Part shown: positions 18,220 through 26,804 of the stretch, in pieces | Position numbering within the stretch: position 1 is the stretch's first letter | Layout of the letters: every line of letters starts with the position of its first letter | Source of the DNA: Victivallaceae bacterium | GTDB taxonomy: Bacteria; Verrucomicrobiota; Lentisphaeria; Victivallales; Victivallaceae | NCBI GenBank assembly: GCA_016292515.1 | Contig: JAEDIJ010000005.1 | Location: 22,918-86,917, forward strand | Direction: 5' to 3' | DNA: 64,000 nucleotides | Notes under the pieces: generated by a model | The model's input: the letters and a program-made list of their open reading frames with translations, nothing else | What the model was told of the DNA's origin: nothing | Database searches by the model: none | Made by a program: the position numbers and the translations under genes

Positions 18220-19374
18220 TTACTGTTGCCACATCACGGGGAAAGTGCGGAGCAACGGTTTTCCGGTCGGCACGTCGAGGGGGTCGTTGTGATCCACCAA
18301 GCCGGTACGCCGTGAGAAAGGCCAGAAACAGAGGAAAGCGCGTCCCACTAAATTCCGGCGGGGGACGGCACCGAAGAAGCGGGAATCGCCGCTGAACAGC
18401 GTATTATCGCCCAACATAAAGTAGTGTTTTTCGGGGATGGTGTATTCATTTTTTCCGTAGACGATCTGACCGCCCATATCGGAATTGTGTCCCTGATAGC
18501 CGCCTTTGCCGGAATAGACTTTGGCGAAACGGGGGTCCAGCTGCTGGATCGGGAGGAATTCCTTTGCTCCTTTAGGGCGCACGAAAAGTTGATCGTCCGC
18601 CAGTTTGACGGTATCGCCGGGGAGAGCGACAAGACGTTTGATGTAATAGGCGCCGCCGTTTTCGGCGAGCGGTTTCCCGTCGGCGTAACGAAGACCCTCG
18701 GTCGTGAAGACCATCACGTCGCCGCGTTGCGGTTCCCGCCAGTAGAGGCTGAAACGTTCGACGAAAAGGTGGTCGCCGATGACGACATCGCCGTCGGCAA
18801 GGGGCGTTCCGGCGGGGTAGACACGGCTTCCGTCCAAATGAGCGTAATCCACGACTTTGTCGATATCGCCGGGAAGATCATATTTTTTTCCGCCGATCAC
18901 AAAGGAGACGCAATCGAAGATGCCTGGCTGATATTGGACTGCCGTCAAAATTCCGGTATTTTGGATCGTCGCTTTGGCTTCGCGCGCGCCGAAAAGCACC
19001 GCTTTCAGCAACGGATCCCATTTGGGCAGATCGTTGCGGAAGTGAATTCCGTAAAGCGTTGGCTGCATAGAACTTGTCGGAATTCTGAAAGGCTGAAAAA
19101 AGAGTGCGCGCAACCCGAAAGCGACCGCTCCGACGACGAGGAGAAGATCGAGCAGATTGCGCAACGTGCCGTAATTGCCGTGCAAGGGGAAATCCGCCAT
19201 TTTTTGCTTGGCGGCGGCGACGGCTTCGCGCGGTTCGGCGGAATCTTTCAATTCCGCGAGGATCGCGTCAAAGGATCGTTTTTCCTCCGCCGAAAGCAGA
19301 TCGTCTTCGTCCTTGCGCAAGGCGGCGAGTTCGCGGTAGTATTTTTTCTGTTTCCGGCGGTCGAAATAACGCAT
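18220..19374 (-). CDS. lepB: Signal peptidase I
   Basis: Inner-membrane serine protease that removes signal peptides. There is a cytoplasmic charged N-terminus (70 residues), one membrane segment at about 72-90, the catalytic Ser102 in TSSMQPTL, the general-base Lys246 in AYYIKRLVALPGDTV, and the C-terminal MLGDNTLFSGDSRFFG box. At 384 residues it is longer than E. coli LepB, with an insert between the Ser and Lys motifs. Its SD (GAGGAG) is formed by the last codons of the upstream lipoprotein gene, so the two are coupled. It is the last gene of the leftward run starting at rpiB-glyA. Confidence 0.95.
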   Translation of the reverse strand: MRYFDRRKQKKYYRELAALRKDEDDLLSAEEKRSFDAILAELKDSAEPREAVAAAKQKMADFPLHGNYGTLRNLLDLLLVVGAVAFGLRALFFQPFRIPTSSMQPTLYGIHFRNDLPKWDPLLKAVLFGAREAKATIQNTGILTAVQYQPGIFDCVSFVIGGKKYDLPGDIDKVVDYAHLDGSRVYPAGTPLADGDVVIGDHLFVERFSLYWREPQRGDVMVFTTEGLRYADGKPLAENGGAYYIKRLVALPGDTVKLADDQLFVRPKGAKEFLPIQQLDPRFAKVYSGKGGYQGHNSDMGGQIVYGKNEYTIPEKHYFMLGDNTLFSGDSRFFGAVPRRNLVGRAFLCFWPFSRRTGLVDHNDPLDVPTGKPLLRTFPVMWQQ

Positions 19375-19376
19375 TT

Positions 19377-20567
19377 CTACTCCTCGTCGTTGCGGTAGGT
19401 TGCAAGTTTGGAGTACTGGAAACGCCGGATGGACTTGAAAGTCGGATACGGCCCTTTGTCGATGACGGCGGTCTTGACGTACATCGTGCGGTCGATGTTG
19501 CCGTGCGGCAGCATCGTGTAGATCGCCGCGACGCCGAAGTAATTGATGAAACGCTGCCAGTTTTCCTCGAAATCGCCGATGGTATAAGCGCCGTTGAGTG
19601 CGATCGCGAGCATTTTTGCAGCATCAAAAGTCTGGGTTTCGCACGCGCCCGGCTCATAATTGTATTTTGCCAGAAAATCGGCGCGGAACTTTTTCGCCTC
19701 GTAAATCGGATTGCTTTCGGAGAAAAACGAAACGAAAACGCAGTCGCCCGTTTTGTCGAATTTGTCGAGTTCGTCGAGGAGATCGTTGTCGTCCCAGCTG
19801 TCCGGGCCGCAGATGATCCCGTTGTAGCCGCGGTTGCGTAAATCCTTGATGATCTTGGCACTTCGCCTGCCGGGAGAGGGGACTAAAATCGCCTGCGGAT
19901 TGCCGGAAAGCACTTTTTTGATCGCGTTGACGTAGTCGTCGCCGTGATATTCGACGCTGTCGATGACGTTTCCTCCGAGATCGCGAAAAGCCTCGGCGAC
20001 GGCGCGCGCGGTGTTGCGTTCATACTCGGCGCCCGGCTCCATATCGGTCATCACGCTGATGCGCAAAAGCTGGCGCCAGTACCAGAGGAAGCCGGCGATC
20101 GCTTCCGCCTGCTGGGTATCGGTGTAGACGTTGCGGAAAATAAAGGGATTCGCGCCCATTTGATCATCGGCGGTCGAGAGCGGAATGACCGTCGGCAGTC
20201 TGGCGGCGCCGGCATCGTCGAGCAAGGAACTGACTTCGCTCGTATTGTATCCGGCGATCAGAGCGACGGCGCCCTGATTGACGGCATCCCGGACGGGGTC
20301 GTTGCTTTTGGTGCTGTCGATGACGAGCAATTCCACCGGACGGCCGTTGATCCCGCGTCCCCGGTTGAAATCGTCGATCGCCATTTCGGCGCCGCGCACC
20401 ATCTGTTTGCCGTAGACGCCGTTGACGCCGTCGAGCGGCGCGATGATGGCGAGGCGGACGGCGGCGCGGGTCTTGGCTTCGGGATTGATGCGCAACGGAA
20501 GACCGGTGTGGCAACCGGCGAACAGAAATGCCGCCAACGCGATCAGCGAGAGAAGAACGTGTTTCAT
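19377..20567 (-). CDS. Lipoprotein, branched-chain-amino-acid-type periplasmic binding protein
   Basis: A 396-residue type I periplasmic binding fold (LivJ/LivK-like, Peripla_BP_6) with a lipoprotein signal ending LFAGC. Typical stretches are LAIIAPLDGVNGVYGKQMVRGAEMA (start of lobe 1) and NPFIFRNVYTDTQQAEAIA. No ABC permease or ATPase genes are adjacent, so it may be an orphan receptor, a sensor, or an LpoA-like envelope factor rather than a transport component; the ligand is unknown. It sits between pyrH (16-bp gap) and lepB (2-bp gap). Confidence 0.85.
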   Translation of the reverse strand: MKHVLLSLIALAAFLFAGCHTGLPLRINPEAKTRAAVRLAIIAPLDGVNGVYGKQMVRGAEMAIDDFNRGRGINGRPVELLVIDSTKSNDPVRDAVNQGAVALIAGYNTSEVSSLLDDAGAARLPTVIPLSTADDQMGANPFIFRNVYTDTQQAEAIAGFLWYWRQLLRISVMTDMEPGAEYERNTARAVAEAFRDLGGNVIDSVEYHGDDYVNAIKKVLSGNPQAILVPSPGRRSAKIIKDLRNRGYNGIICGPDSWDDNDLLDELDKFDKTGDCVFVSFFSESNPIYEAKKFRADFLAKYNYEPGACETQTFDAAKMLAIALNGAYTIGDFEENWQRFINYFGVAAIYTMLPHGNIDRTMYVKTAVIDKGPYPTFKSIRRFQYSKLATYRNDEE

Positions 20568-20583
20568 CGCGTTTTCCCTTGAA

Positions 20584-21297
20584 TTAACTGACGATCGTGC
20601 CGGCTTCGGGGTCGCCCGCGATCACGCGCAATATCGCGTCCTCGCCCGCGAAGTCGAAAACGACGATCGGCAGATCGTTGTCGCGGCAGAGCGAAAAAGC
20701 GGCGGCATCCATTACGCGCAGTTTTTTGTCGAGCGCTTCGTCAAAGGAAAGTTGCGCGTAACGCACGGCATTGGGGTCGCGCATCGGGTCGGCGGAGTAG
20801 ACGCCGTCGACTTTGGTCGCTTTGAGAACGGCGTCGCAGTCGGTTTCGAGCGCGCTGATGACGGCGGCGGTGTCGGTGGTGAAGTACGGTTTGCCGGTGC
20901 CGCCGGCGAAAATGACGATCTTGCCCGATTCGAGCGCGGCGATCGCGTCGTCGCGGTTGAAGCGGCTGACGACGCCGGCGATCTCAAAGGATGCCTGCAA
21001 CAGGACTTTTTGCCCCGCCGCGTTGAAGTATTCTTTGAGTGCGAGGGCATTCATCACGGTGGCGAGCATCCCCATCTGGTCGGCGTTGACGCGCTCCATG
21101 CCTTCGTTGGCACCGGAAACGCCGCGCCAGAGATTGCCGGCACCGACGACGATGGCGACTTCGATGCCTTCGTCCAGCACCTGCTTGACCTTGGCGACGA
21201 CACTGCGGATCGCATCCGCCTGATAGCCGTGCTCCTGATTGCCTTTGAGTGCTTCACCGCTGAGTTTCAGCAAGATCCGGGAAAATTTGTACTTCAT
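20584..21297 (-). CDS. pyrH: UMP kinase
   Basis: A 237-residue amino-acid-kinase-fold enzyme phosphorylating UMP to UDP. Motifs are LLKLSGEALKG, VVGAGNLWRG (Gly-rich loop), ADQMGMLATVMNALAL, and FAGGTGKPYFTTDTAA, all standard for bacterial PyrH. ATG 21297 is preferred over a GTG three codons upstream because AAAGGTG then has about 6 bp spacing. The usual neighbours (rpsB, tsf, frr) are absent; here it lies between an aminotransferase and the lipoprotein. Confidence 0.97.
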   Translation of the reverse strand: MKYKFSRILLKLSGEALKGNQEHGYQADAIRSVVAKVKQVLDEGIEVAIVVGAGNLWRGVSGANEGMERVNADQMGMLATVMNALALKEYFNAAGQKVLLQASFEIAGVVSRFNRDDAIAALESGKIVIFAGGTGKPYFTTDTAAVISALETDCDAVLKATKVDGVYSADPMRDPNAVRYAQLSFDEALDKKLRVMDAAAFSLCRDNDLPIVVFDFAGEDAILRVIAGDPEAGTIVS

Positions 21298-21349
21298 CGC
21301 TCGCACCTTTCTACTGTAAAATCGCCGTTTCCGACTGCATTTTTGGGTT

Positions 21350-22546
21350 TTATCTGAATTTCCGCGCGGCGGCGGCGAAACCTGCCGCCGAGTTGGCGAT
21401 CACCTTTTCATCCACGCAAAAGGCGATCCGGATATATCCCGGCACGCCGAAACCGCGGCCGGGGACGACGAGGACGCGTTCCGCAAAGAGCGCGTCGACG
21501 AATTCACGTTCGTCCGGGACGGGGCTCTTGGCAAAAAAGTAAAACGCGCCGCGCGGCATCGTGAATTCGATCCCGGCATCCGTGAGGACTTTTGCCATCG
21601 CCGCGCGGCGGCGGCGGTAGACGTCGAGATCCACTTGAGCGTCAAGGCATTCGAGCAGGATCTGCTGACCGAGCGCAGGCGCGTTGACAAAGCCCTGGAT
21701 ACGGTTGCAGAGGATCAGCGCGCTCATCACCTTGACGGCGTCGCCGATCTTGGGCGAAAGCGCGATGTAGCCGAGCCGCTCGCCGGCGAGCGAAAGATTC
21801 TTGCTGAAACTTCCGATCACGACGGCATTTTGAAAGAGTTCAAAGACCGGCACGATCTCCGCGCCGTCGAAGTTCAAAAAGCGGTAGGGCTCGTCCGAAA
21901 CGAGGTAGATCGTCCTGCCGAAACGCCGCTGCATTTTGTCGATCAGAGCGGCGAGTTGCGTCAATTCCTCGCGGGTGTAGATGCGCCCTGTCGGGTTGTT
22001 GGGGGAATTGATGATGACGGCGCGGGTCTTTGCCGTGAAAGCCTTTTCCAGCGCGTCAAAATCAAGTTCAAACGTGAAGTCCTTGGTCGGGACGGGTACG
22101 AGTTTGCCGCCGAAATTCGCCGCGTAAAAGTTATACTCGACAAAGTAGGGCGCGGGCACGACGACTTCGTCTCCGGCGGAAAGCACCGCGTGAAAGAAAA
22201 CGTTGATGCCCCCCGCCGCGCCGCAGGTCAAAAGCAAATGCTCCTGAGTCAAATCGCATTTCTGCTCGGCGGCGACTTTTTGGGCAAGCGCACTGCGCAA
22301 CGCGGGATAACCGGCGTTGGGCATATAGCCGATCGCAAATTCCTCACCCGCCCGCGCGGCGCATTTTTCCAACGCCGTCTTCACTTCGGGCGGCGGCGGC
22401 AGATCCGGGTTACCGAGACTGAAATCGTAGACGTTGTCGGCGCCGTAACGCTTTTTCAACTCGATCCCCGCCTCGAACATCCGGCGGATCATCGAACCGC
22501 CGCCGACGTAACTTGCGATCGTTGGATTGAGCAAATCGTCAGCCAC
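21350..22546 (-). CDS. Class I/II PLP aminotransferase (aspartate aminotransferase-like)
   Basis: A 398-residue fold-type I aminotransferase. Seen: VYDFSLGNPDLPPP, the cofactor-binding GAAGGINVFFHAVLSAGDEV, INSPNNPTGRIY, SDEPYRFLNF and the PLP lysine in SFSKNLSLAGERLGY, then GYIRIAFCV with the carboxylate-binding Arg. It is closest in style to aspartate/aromatic aminotransferases of subgroup I. The substrate cannot be fixed from sequence. A 12-bp gap separates it from serS. Confidence 0.9.
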   Translation of the reverse strand: MADDLLNPTIASYVGGGSMIRRMFEAGIELKKRYGADNVYDFSLGNPDLPPPPEVKTALEKCAARAGEEFAIGYMPNAGYPALRSALAQKVAAEQKCDLTQEHLLLTCGAAGGINVFFHAVLSAGDEVVVPAPYFVEYNFYAANFGGKLVPVPTKDFTFELDFDALEKAFTAKTRAVIINSPNNPTGRIYTREELTQLAALIDKMQRRFGRTIYLVSDEPYRFLNFDGAEIVPVFELFQNAVVIGSFSKNLSLAGERLGYIALSPKIGDAVKVMSALILCNRIQGFVNAPALGQQILLECLDAQVDLDVYRRRRAAMAKVLTDAGIEFTMPRGAFYFFAKSPVPDEREFVDALFAERVLVVPGRGFGVPGYIRIAFCVDEKVIANSAAGFAAAARKFR

Positions 22547-22558
22547 GATTTTTTCTCC

Positions 22559-23806
22559 TTACTTCGTCGGCACTTCGATCTTGTCGAAGCCGGTGAAAGG
22601 ACGCAACACTTCGGGGACGACGATCGAGCCGTCCGGCTGCTGGTAGTTTTCCATGATCGCGATGAGCATCCGGTCGGTGGCGGCGGTCGCGCTGATCGTG
22701 TGGACGAGTTCGCGCTTGTCGCCGTCCTTGTAGCGGATATTCAACCGGCGCGCCTGGAAGTCGAGCAAGTTGGTGTTGCTGGTGACTTCGCGGTAGCCGT
22801 TGAAGCAGGGGAACCACGCTTCGATGTCGTATTTCTTGTAGCCGGGCGCGCCGAGGTCGCCGACGCAGACGTTGACGACGTGGTAGGCGAGTCCGAGCTG
22901 TTGGAGGATCATTTCCTCGTTTTCAAGGCAGAATTCGTGATATTTGACCGACTCCTCGGGACGGCAGAAAATGATCTGCTCGACCTTGTGGAACTGGTGC
23001 ACGCGGAAAATCCCGCGCGACGCCCGCCCGTAACTGCCCGATTCCGTACGGAAGCAGGGGGTGAAAGCGGTGTAGCACAACGGCAGTTTCGCCCCGTCGA
23101 GCACGTCGTCCGCGTGATAGCCGACGAGCGTCTGCTCGCTGGTGCCGATCAGCGCGAGGTCTTCCTTGGCGAGATTGTAGGTCTGATCGGCGAAAAAGGG
23201 CAGATAACCCGTGCCGAAAAGGGTGCGCGCTTTGGCGGCGCAGGGCGTCATGAACGGCGTGAATCCGCGCGAGACGAGAAATTTCTGCACCCAGAAAAAG
23301 AAACTCTGGGCGAGGATGGCGCCTTTGCCTTTCCAATAGTAGAAACCCGCCTGCGCGACTTTGGCGCCGCGGCCGATGTCGAGGATGTCAAGCGTTTCGC
23401 CCAACTCCTGATGATCCCGGATCTTGAAATCAAAGGTCGGGATGGTGCCGACTTTGCGCACTTCGAGGTTGTCGGCGTCGGTTTCGCCCTCCGGCACGTC
23501 GGCACTGAGCAAGTTGGGCATCAAAGCGACGATGTCGTCGATCTTTTTCTGCAATTCCGCCTGGGTGGCTTCCTTTTCGGAGATCTCGCCGCGCATCGCC
23601 TTGACGCGCTCGCGGGCGGCGGGGTCGGCGGCGCACGTTTTGCTGAGTTTGTTGCGCTCGGCGCGGAGCGTTTCGATCTCACCTGTCACCTTGCGGCACT
23701 CGGCATCAATTTCGAGCAACGCCTTGACGTCGACGTCGAAACCGCGTTTGGTGCAGTTGTTTTGGATCATTTCCGGATTGCTCCGGATAAGTTTCATATC
23801 AAGCAT
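22559..23806 (-). CDS. serS: Seryl-tRNA synthetase
   Basis: A 415-residue class II synthetase. It has an N-terminal coiled-coil arm (residues about 28-110, binding the long variable arm of tRNA-Ser), motif 2 FRTESGSYGRASRGIFRVHQF, and motif 3 SATAATDRMLIAIMENYQ. The start MLDMKLIRSNPE at 23806 aligns with the usual MLDxKxxR opening, so the first ATG is right; AAAGGAAAAGAG serves as SD. It lies between the rpiB-glyA fusion (24-bp gap) and the aminotransferase. Confidence 0.97.
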   Translation of the reverse strand: MLDMKLIRSNPEMIQNNCTKRGFDVDVKALLEIDAECRKVTGEIETLRAERNKLSKTCAADPAARERVKAMRGEISEKEATQAELQKKIDDIVALMPNLLSADVPEGETDADNLEVRKVGTIPTFDFKIRDHQELGETLDILDIGRGAKVAQAGFYYWKGKGAILAQSFFFWVQKFLVSRGFTPFMTPCAAKARTLFGTGYLPFFADQTYNLAKEDLALIGTSEQTLVGYHADDVLDGAKLPLCYTAFTPCFRTESGSYGRASRGIFRVHQFHKVEQIIFCRPEESVKYHEFCLENEEMILQQLGLAYHVVNVCVGDLGAPGYKKYDIEAWFPCFNGYREVTSNTNLLDFQARRLNIRYKDGDKRELVHTISATAATDRMLIAIMENYQQPDGSIVVPEVLRPFTGFDKIEVPTK

Positions 23807-23830
23807 TTTCTCTTTTCCTTTCCCGGCAGA

Positions 23831-25543
23831 TCAGAATTGCGGCATCGGATAGTCCGCCATAAAGGCCTGGACTTCTTCGCCGAGCTTACGCAACGCCGCT
23901 TCATCCTCGCGGAGCGCGACGCCGCGCTCGATGAAGTCCGCGACGCGCACCATTTCCGCTTCTTTGAGACCGCGGGTGGTCACCGCCGGAGTGCCGATGC
24001 GGATGCCGCTGGTGACAAAAGGCTTTTCGGGGTCGAAGGGGATCATATTCTTGTTGACGGTGATGTGCGCCAGATCGAGCGCGTTGGCAACCGCTTTGCC
24101 GGTCGCCTGCTTCGGGCGCAAGTCGATCAGCATCAAGTGGTTGTCAGTGCCGCCGGAAACGATGCGGAAACCGCGCGAGGCAAGCTCGGAAGCGAGTTTC
24201 GCGGCGTTGAGTTTCACCTGGTGCTGGTAGCGTTTGAAATCATCGCTCAACGCTTCCTTGAAGCAGACCGCCTTGGCGGCGATGACGTGTTCCAGCGGGC
24301 CGCCCTGCAAGCCGGGGAAGACCGCGGAGTTGATCGCTTTGAGATACTGCTCGCGGCAGAGGATCAGACCGCCGCGGGGGCCGCGGAGCGTCTTGTGTGT
24401 CGTCGTCGTCACGATGTCGCAATAAGGCACCGGACTGGGATGCTCGCCCGCCGCGACGAGACCGGCGATGTGCGCCATATCGACCCAGAGGATCGCACCG
24501 ACCTTGTCGGCGATCTCACGCAGACGCGCGAAGTCGATGATGCGCGGATAGGCGCTCGCTCCGGCGAGGATCATCTTGGGCTTGTTTTCAACGGCGAGTT
24601 TTTCGACTTCGTCGTAATCGATCATTTCGGTCTCGCGGCTGACGCCGTAGGCGACCATGTTGTAGAGTTTGCCCGAGAAATTCAGCGGGTGACCGTGGGT
24701 CAGGTGGCCGCCGTGGTCGAGGCTCATCGCCAGTACCGTGTCGCCCGGCTGGCACATCGCCGTGTAGACCGCCTGATTGGCGCCGCTGCCGCTGTGGGGC
24801 TGAACATTCGCCGCTTCCGCGCCGAAAAGTTTCTTGACGCGCTCGATCGCGAGCGTTTCGACTTCGTCGATATGGGCACAGCCGTTGTAGTAACGCTTGC
24901 CGGAGTAGCCCTCGGCGTATTTGTTGGTCATTACCGAACCCTGCGCCGCGCGCACCGCGCAACTGGCGAAGTTTTCACTCGCGATCAACTCGATGCCGTC
25001 ATTCTGACGCGCCGCTTCGCGGTCGATGATCGCCGCGACTTCGGGGTCGGAAACGCGCACCGCGGCGATGTCGTCGTAACTGGCGATCTCGATCTTGTTG
25101 AGCCGGCGTTCGTGACGGGGATCGCCGCTGAAAGGCGTCGCAAGCCACGTTTTGAGGATCGATTTCATCTCGTCGGCGGTCGTGAAGTCCGCGGGCAGCA
25201 CAAGAAGATTGGAAGCGTTGTGCTCGCGGCTCTTGGCGGCAACGGCATCGCTGTAAGCGACGCACCCGCGCACGCCGTGGAAACGGTTGCCGACGATCCC
25301 CATGCCGACGCCGGAGCGGCAGATGAGGACGGCGGCGTCCGCTTCGCCGAGCGAGACCGCTTTTGCCGCCTTGGCACCGAAATCCGGATAGTCATCCGCC
25401 GGATCGACCGCATAAGCACCGCAGTCGATCACGTTGTGACCGCTTTCACGCAAAATGGAGGCGATTTCTTCTTTGATCGCGAAACCGCCGTGGTCGGCGG
25501 CGAGGGCGATGGCAAGTTTACGATTGGCGATTTCTTTCAACAT
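23831..25543 (-). CDS. Fusion protein: ribose-5-phosphate isomerase B + serine hydroxymethyltransferase
   Basis: One uninterrupted 570-residue frame. Residues about 8-150 are RpiB (ALAADHGGF with the catalytic Asp, [17 protein letters not shown] with the active-site Cys, REHNASN with the His). Residues about 155-570 are GlyA ([35 protein letters not shown], the PLP lysine in [14 protein letters not shown]). The isomerase links to the pentose phosphate pathway, the second half to glycine/one-carbon metabolism. rpiB and glyA are often neighbours in other bacteria, but a fusion is unusual. The RpiB loop has Arg where CGTG is common, so activity of that half is likely but unproven. AGGAG precedes the ATG. 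Confidence 0.92.
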   Translation of the reverse strand: MLKEIANRKLAIALAADHGGFAIKEEIASILRESGHNVIDCGAYAVDPADDYPDFGAKAAKAVSLGEADAAVLICRSGVGMGIVGNRFHGVRGCVAYSDAVAAKSREHNASNLLVLPADFTTADEMKSILKTWLATPFSGDPRHERRLNKIEIASYDDIAAVRVSDPEVAAIIDREAARQNDGIELIASENFASCAVRAAQGSVMTNKYAEGYSGKRYYNGCAHIDEVETLAIERVKKLFGAEAANVQPHSGSGANQAVYTAMCQPGDTVLAMSLDHGGHLTHGHPLNFSGKLYNMVAYGVSRETEMIDYDEVEKLAVENKPKMILAGASAYPRIIDFARLREIADKVGAILWVDMAHIAGLVAAGEHPSPVPYCDIVTTTTHKTLRGPRGGLILCREQYLKAINSAVFPGLQGGPLEHVIAAKAVCFKEALSDDFKRYQHQVKLNAAKLASELASRGFRIVSGGTDNHLMLIDLRPKQATGKAVANALDLAHITVNKNMIPFDPEKPFVTSGIRIGTPAVTTRGLKEAEMVRVADFIERGVALREDEAALRKLGEEVQAFMADYPMPQF

Positions 25544-25589
25544 TTTTTCACATCTCCTAAATTTGGTAGAATGATCGCGTTAAAGCAGT

Positions 25590-25642
25590 ATGATATAATA
25601 TATATCATAAGCGCGCTTTTTGCCAGTGCAAAAAGCGCGCTT
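25590..25642 (-). promoter_or_regulatory. Promoter of rpiB-glyA embedded in inverted repeats
   Basis: Leftward TTGCAC (25626-25631), 16-bp spacer, TATGAT (25604-25609). The -35 and spacer are covered by a perfect 15-bp inverted repeat (AAGCGCGCTTTTTGC, loop CAGT, complement; 25609-25642). A second AT palindrome ATGATATA-ATA-TATATCAT (25590-25608) abuts it. It could be an operator or also end the ACT gene transcript. Confidence 0.6.
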
Positions 25643-25670
25643 GACGGGAATTTCAACAACGATTGTGGGA

Positions 25671-26096
25671 TCAGCCGAAAATTTCTGTGCTCGCGAGCAT
25701 TTCCACCGCTTCGCCCGCAAGTGCCTTCTCCGCCGCTTCCGCGTCGGCGAAACGGAAAATCAACGCCGCCCGCTTCGCATCCGCATAGGGAAACGCATAC
25801 ATATATTCAACCGACAAATTATGTTTATCAATGATGCTCAACACGTCGGCAAGCCCGCCCGCGCGGTCCGGCACGCTCAACGCGAGCACATCCGTCAGTT
25901 TGACGACGAATCCCGCCTTTTCCAACACGCTTTTTGCCGCCTGATCGTCTTTCACCAGCATCCGCAAGATCCCGAATTGCTGCGTGTCCGCCAGCGAAAG
26001 CGCACGCATGTCGATCGAATTTTCTTTGAGCACTTTGCAAACCGCCGAGAGCGCACCCGGCCGGTTTTCCACAAAAAGCGAAATTTGTTTGAGCAT
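25671..26096 (-). CDS. Tandem ACT-domain protein
   Basis: A 141-residue protein made of two ACT domains (residues about 3-65 and 70-138): KQISLFVENRPGALSAVCKVL opens the first and DVLALSVPDRAGGLADVLSII the second. Such stand-alone proteins are commonly found with indolepyruvate oxidoreductase and phenylacetate-CoA ligase genes and presumably sense an amino acid. Here iorBA lies less than 1 kb upstream across a tRNA and a repeat. The start at 26096 follows AGAGGAG; an ORF extension upstream runs into the promoter and repeat B and is not real. Confidence 0.85.
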   Translation of the reverse strand: MLKQISLFVENRPGALSAVCKVLKENSIDMRALSLADTQQFGILRMLVKDDQAAKSVLEKAGFVVKLTDVLALSVPDRAGGLADVLSIIDKHNLSVEYMYAFPYADAKRAALIFRFADAEAAEKALAGEAVEMLASTEIFG

Positions 26097-26126
26097 TTCC
26101 CGCGACTCCTCTCTTGTCTTTGGTGC

Positions 26127-26155
26127 AATATAGTGCGAGATCAAGAAAAAAACAA
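26127..26155 (-). promoter_or_regulatory. Candidate promoter for the ACT gene
   Basis: Leftward TTGTTT, 17-bp spacer, TATATT, 30 bp before the start codon. Confidence 0.5.
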
Positions 26156-26204
26156 GCGCGTTTTTACACTTTCGGCAAAGAAAGCAAAGAAGAGCGAAAT
26201 GGGA

Positions 26205-26490
26205 GCAAGAGGGCCGCTCACGCCGCGCCCTCTTGACTCCCCAAGCGCCCGCCACAGGCGGGACTTTGTACCTGCCGCAGATATTTGCGAAACTTGCGTT
26301 TTGCCCGCGCTCGGAACGGCTGTCCCCGCAAATCTCCGCGGTCGTCTATATTTGTTACTGCAAATAGTCCTGCGTCCCACGCGGGCTAATGCTCCGCTCT
26401 GCCGCTCCGCCCGCCCGACTCCCCGATGGGCGACACTCCCCACGCCGATGTCAATCTCGCGGATACCCCCGCGAAAATAGCGGACTTGCC
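26205..26490. repeat. Intergenic repeat family, copy B (module 3, inverted)
   Basis: Reverse-oriented module 3 only. End hairpin AAGAGGGC/GCCCTCTT (26207-26234), small hairpin CCCGCC/GGCGGG (26248-26262), and the inverted pair CCGCAGATATTTGCG (from 26275) with CGCAAATCTCCGCGG (to 26341). It continues through the shared CCTGCGTCCCACGCGGGC core to about 26490. No coding gene is visible here. Confidence 0.8.
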
Positions 26491-26504
26491 ACGCAGATGG
26501 AAAA

Positions 26505-26590
26505 TTTGAAACCGCGAATAAACACGAATCAACACGAATGAAAAAGGGAAAAAATATTAGTGTTTATTAGTGTGCATTAGTGGTTTCAAA
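26505..26590. repeat. Large imperfect palindrome of AACACGAAT-like units
   Basis: TTTGAAACC (26505-26513) faces GGTTTCAAA (26582-26590). Between them, CGAATAAACACGAATCAACA on the left is nearly complementary to ATTAGTGTTTATTAGTGTGC on the right, giving arms of about 35 bp around a purine-rich centre. It lies between repeat B and the tRNA terminator and codes for nothing. Confidence 0.7.
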
Positions 26591-26625
26591 AAAACAAAAA
26601 AAGACTGTCGCATTTGCAACAGTCT
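26588..26625 (-). terminator. Terminator of tRNA-Asp
   Basis: Leftward AGACTGT, 10-base loop, ACAGTCT, then a long T run (only one other base in the first dozen). Confidence 0.8.
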
Positions 26626-26636
26626 CTGGAAAAGAG

Positions 26637-26713
26637 TGGCGAGAGAGACGGGACTCGAACCCGCAACACCCACCGTGACAGGGTGGTACTCTAACCAATT
26701 GAGCTACTCCCCC
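26637..26713 (-). tRNA. tRNA-Asp (GTC)
   Basis: Acceptor GGGGGAG pairs with CTCTCTC (two G-U pairs), discriminator G, and an encoded CCA. The anticodon stem CCACC/GGTGG holds the loop CTGTCAC, anticodon GTC. The T-loop is TTCGAGT and the D-arm has GGTT. It has its own promoter and terminator on the same strand. Confidence 0.97.
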
Positions 26714-26748
26714 GCTAAAAAGTTTTACAGCCTTTCAGCGTGTTCTAT

Positions 26749-26776
26749 AATATAACTCCGAAACGACGGTTTTCAA
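26749..26776 (-). promoter_or_regulatory. Promoter of tRNA-Asp
   Basis: Leftward TTGAAA, 16-bp spacer, TATATT, about 35 bp before the tRNA 5' end. The -35 overlaps a weak hairpin that may end the iorBA transcript. Confidence 0.6.
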
Positions 26777-26804
26777 GTAACCGCCGTGAAAAAAGTCGAA
26801 AATT

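Noticed and set aside
23807-23830. T-box or other aminoacylation-linked leader before serS
   Set aside because: Only 24 bp separate it from rpiB-glyA, with no room for such a structure.
25544-25670. Glycine riboswitch before rpiB-glyA
   Set aside because: The space holds only a promoter and two short palindromes; no riboswitch-like conserved core is seen.
21635-25834. 1399-codon open frame on the + strand
   Set aside because: It runs antisense to the aminotransferase, serS and rpiB-glyA, all of which are clear families. It is a by-product of G/C-biased third positions and its translation has no recognisable motif.
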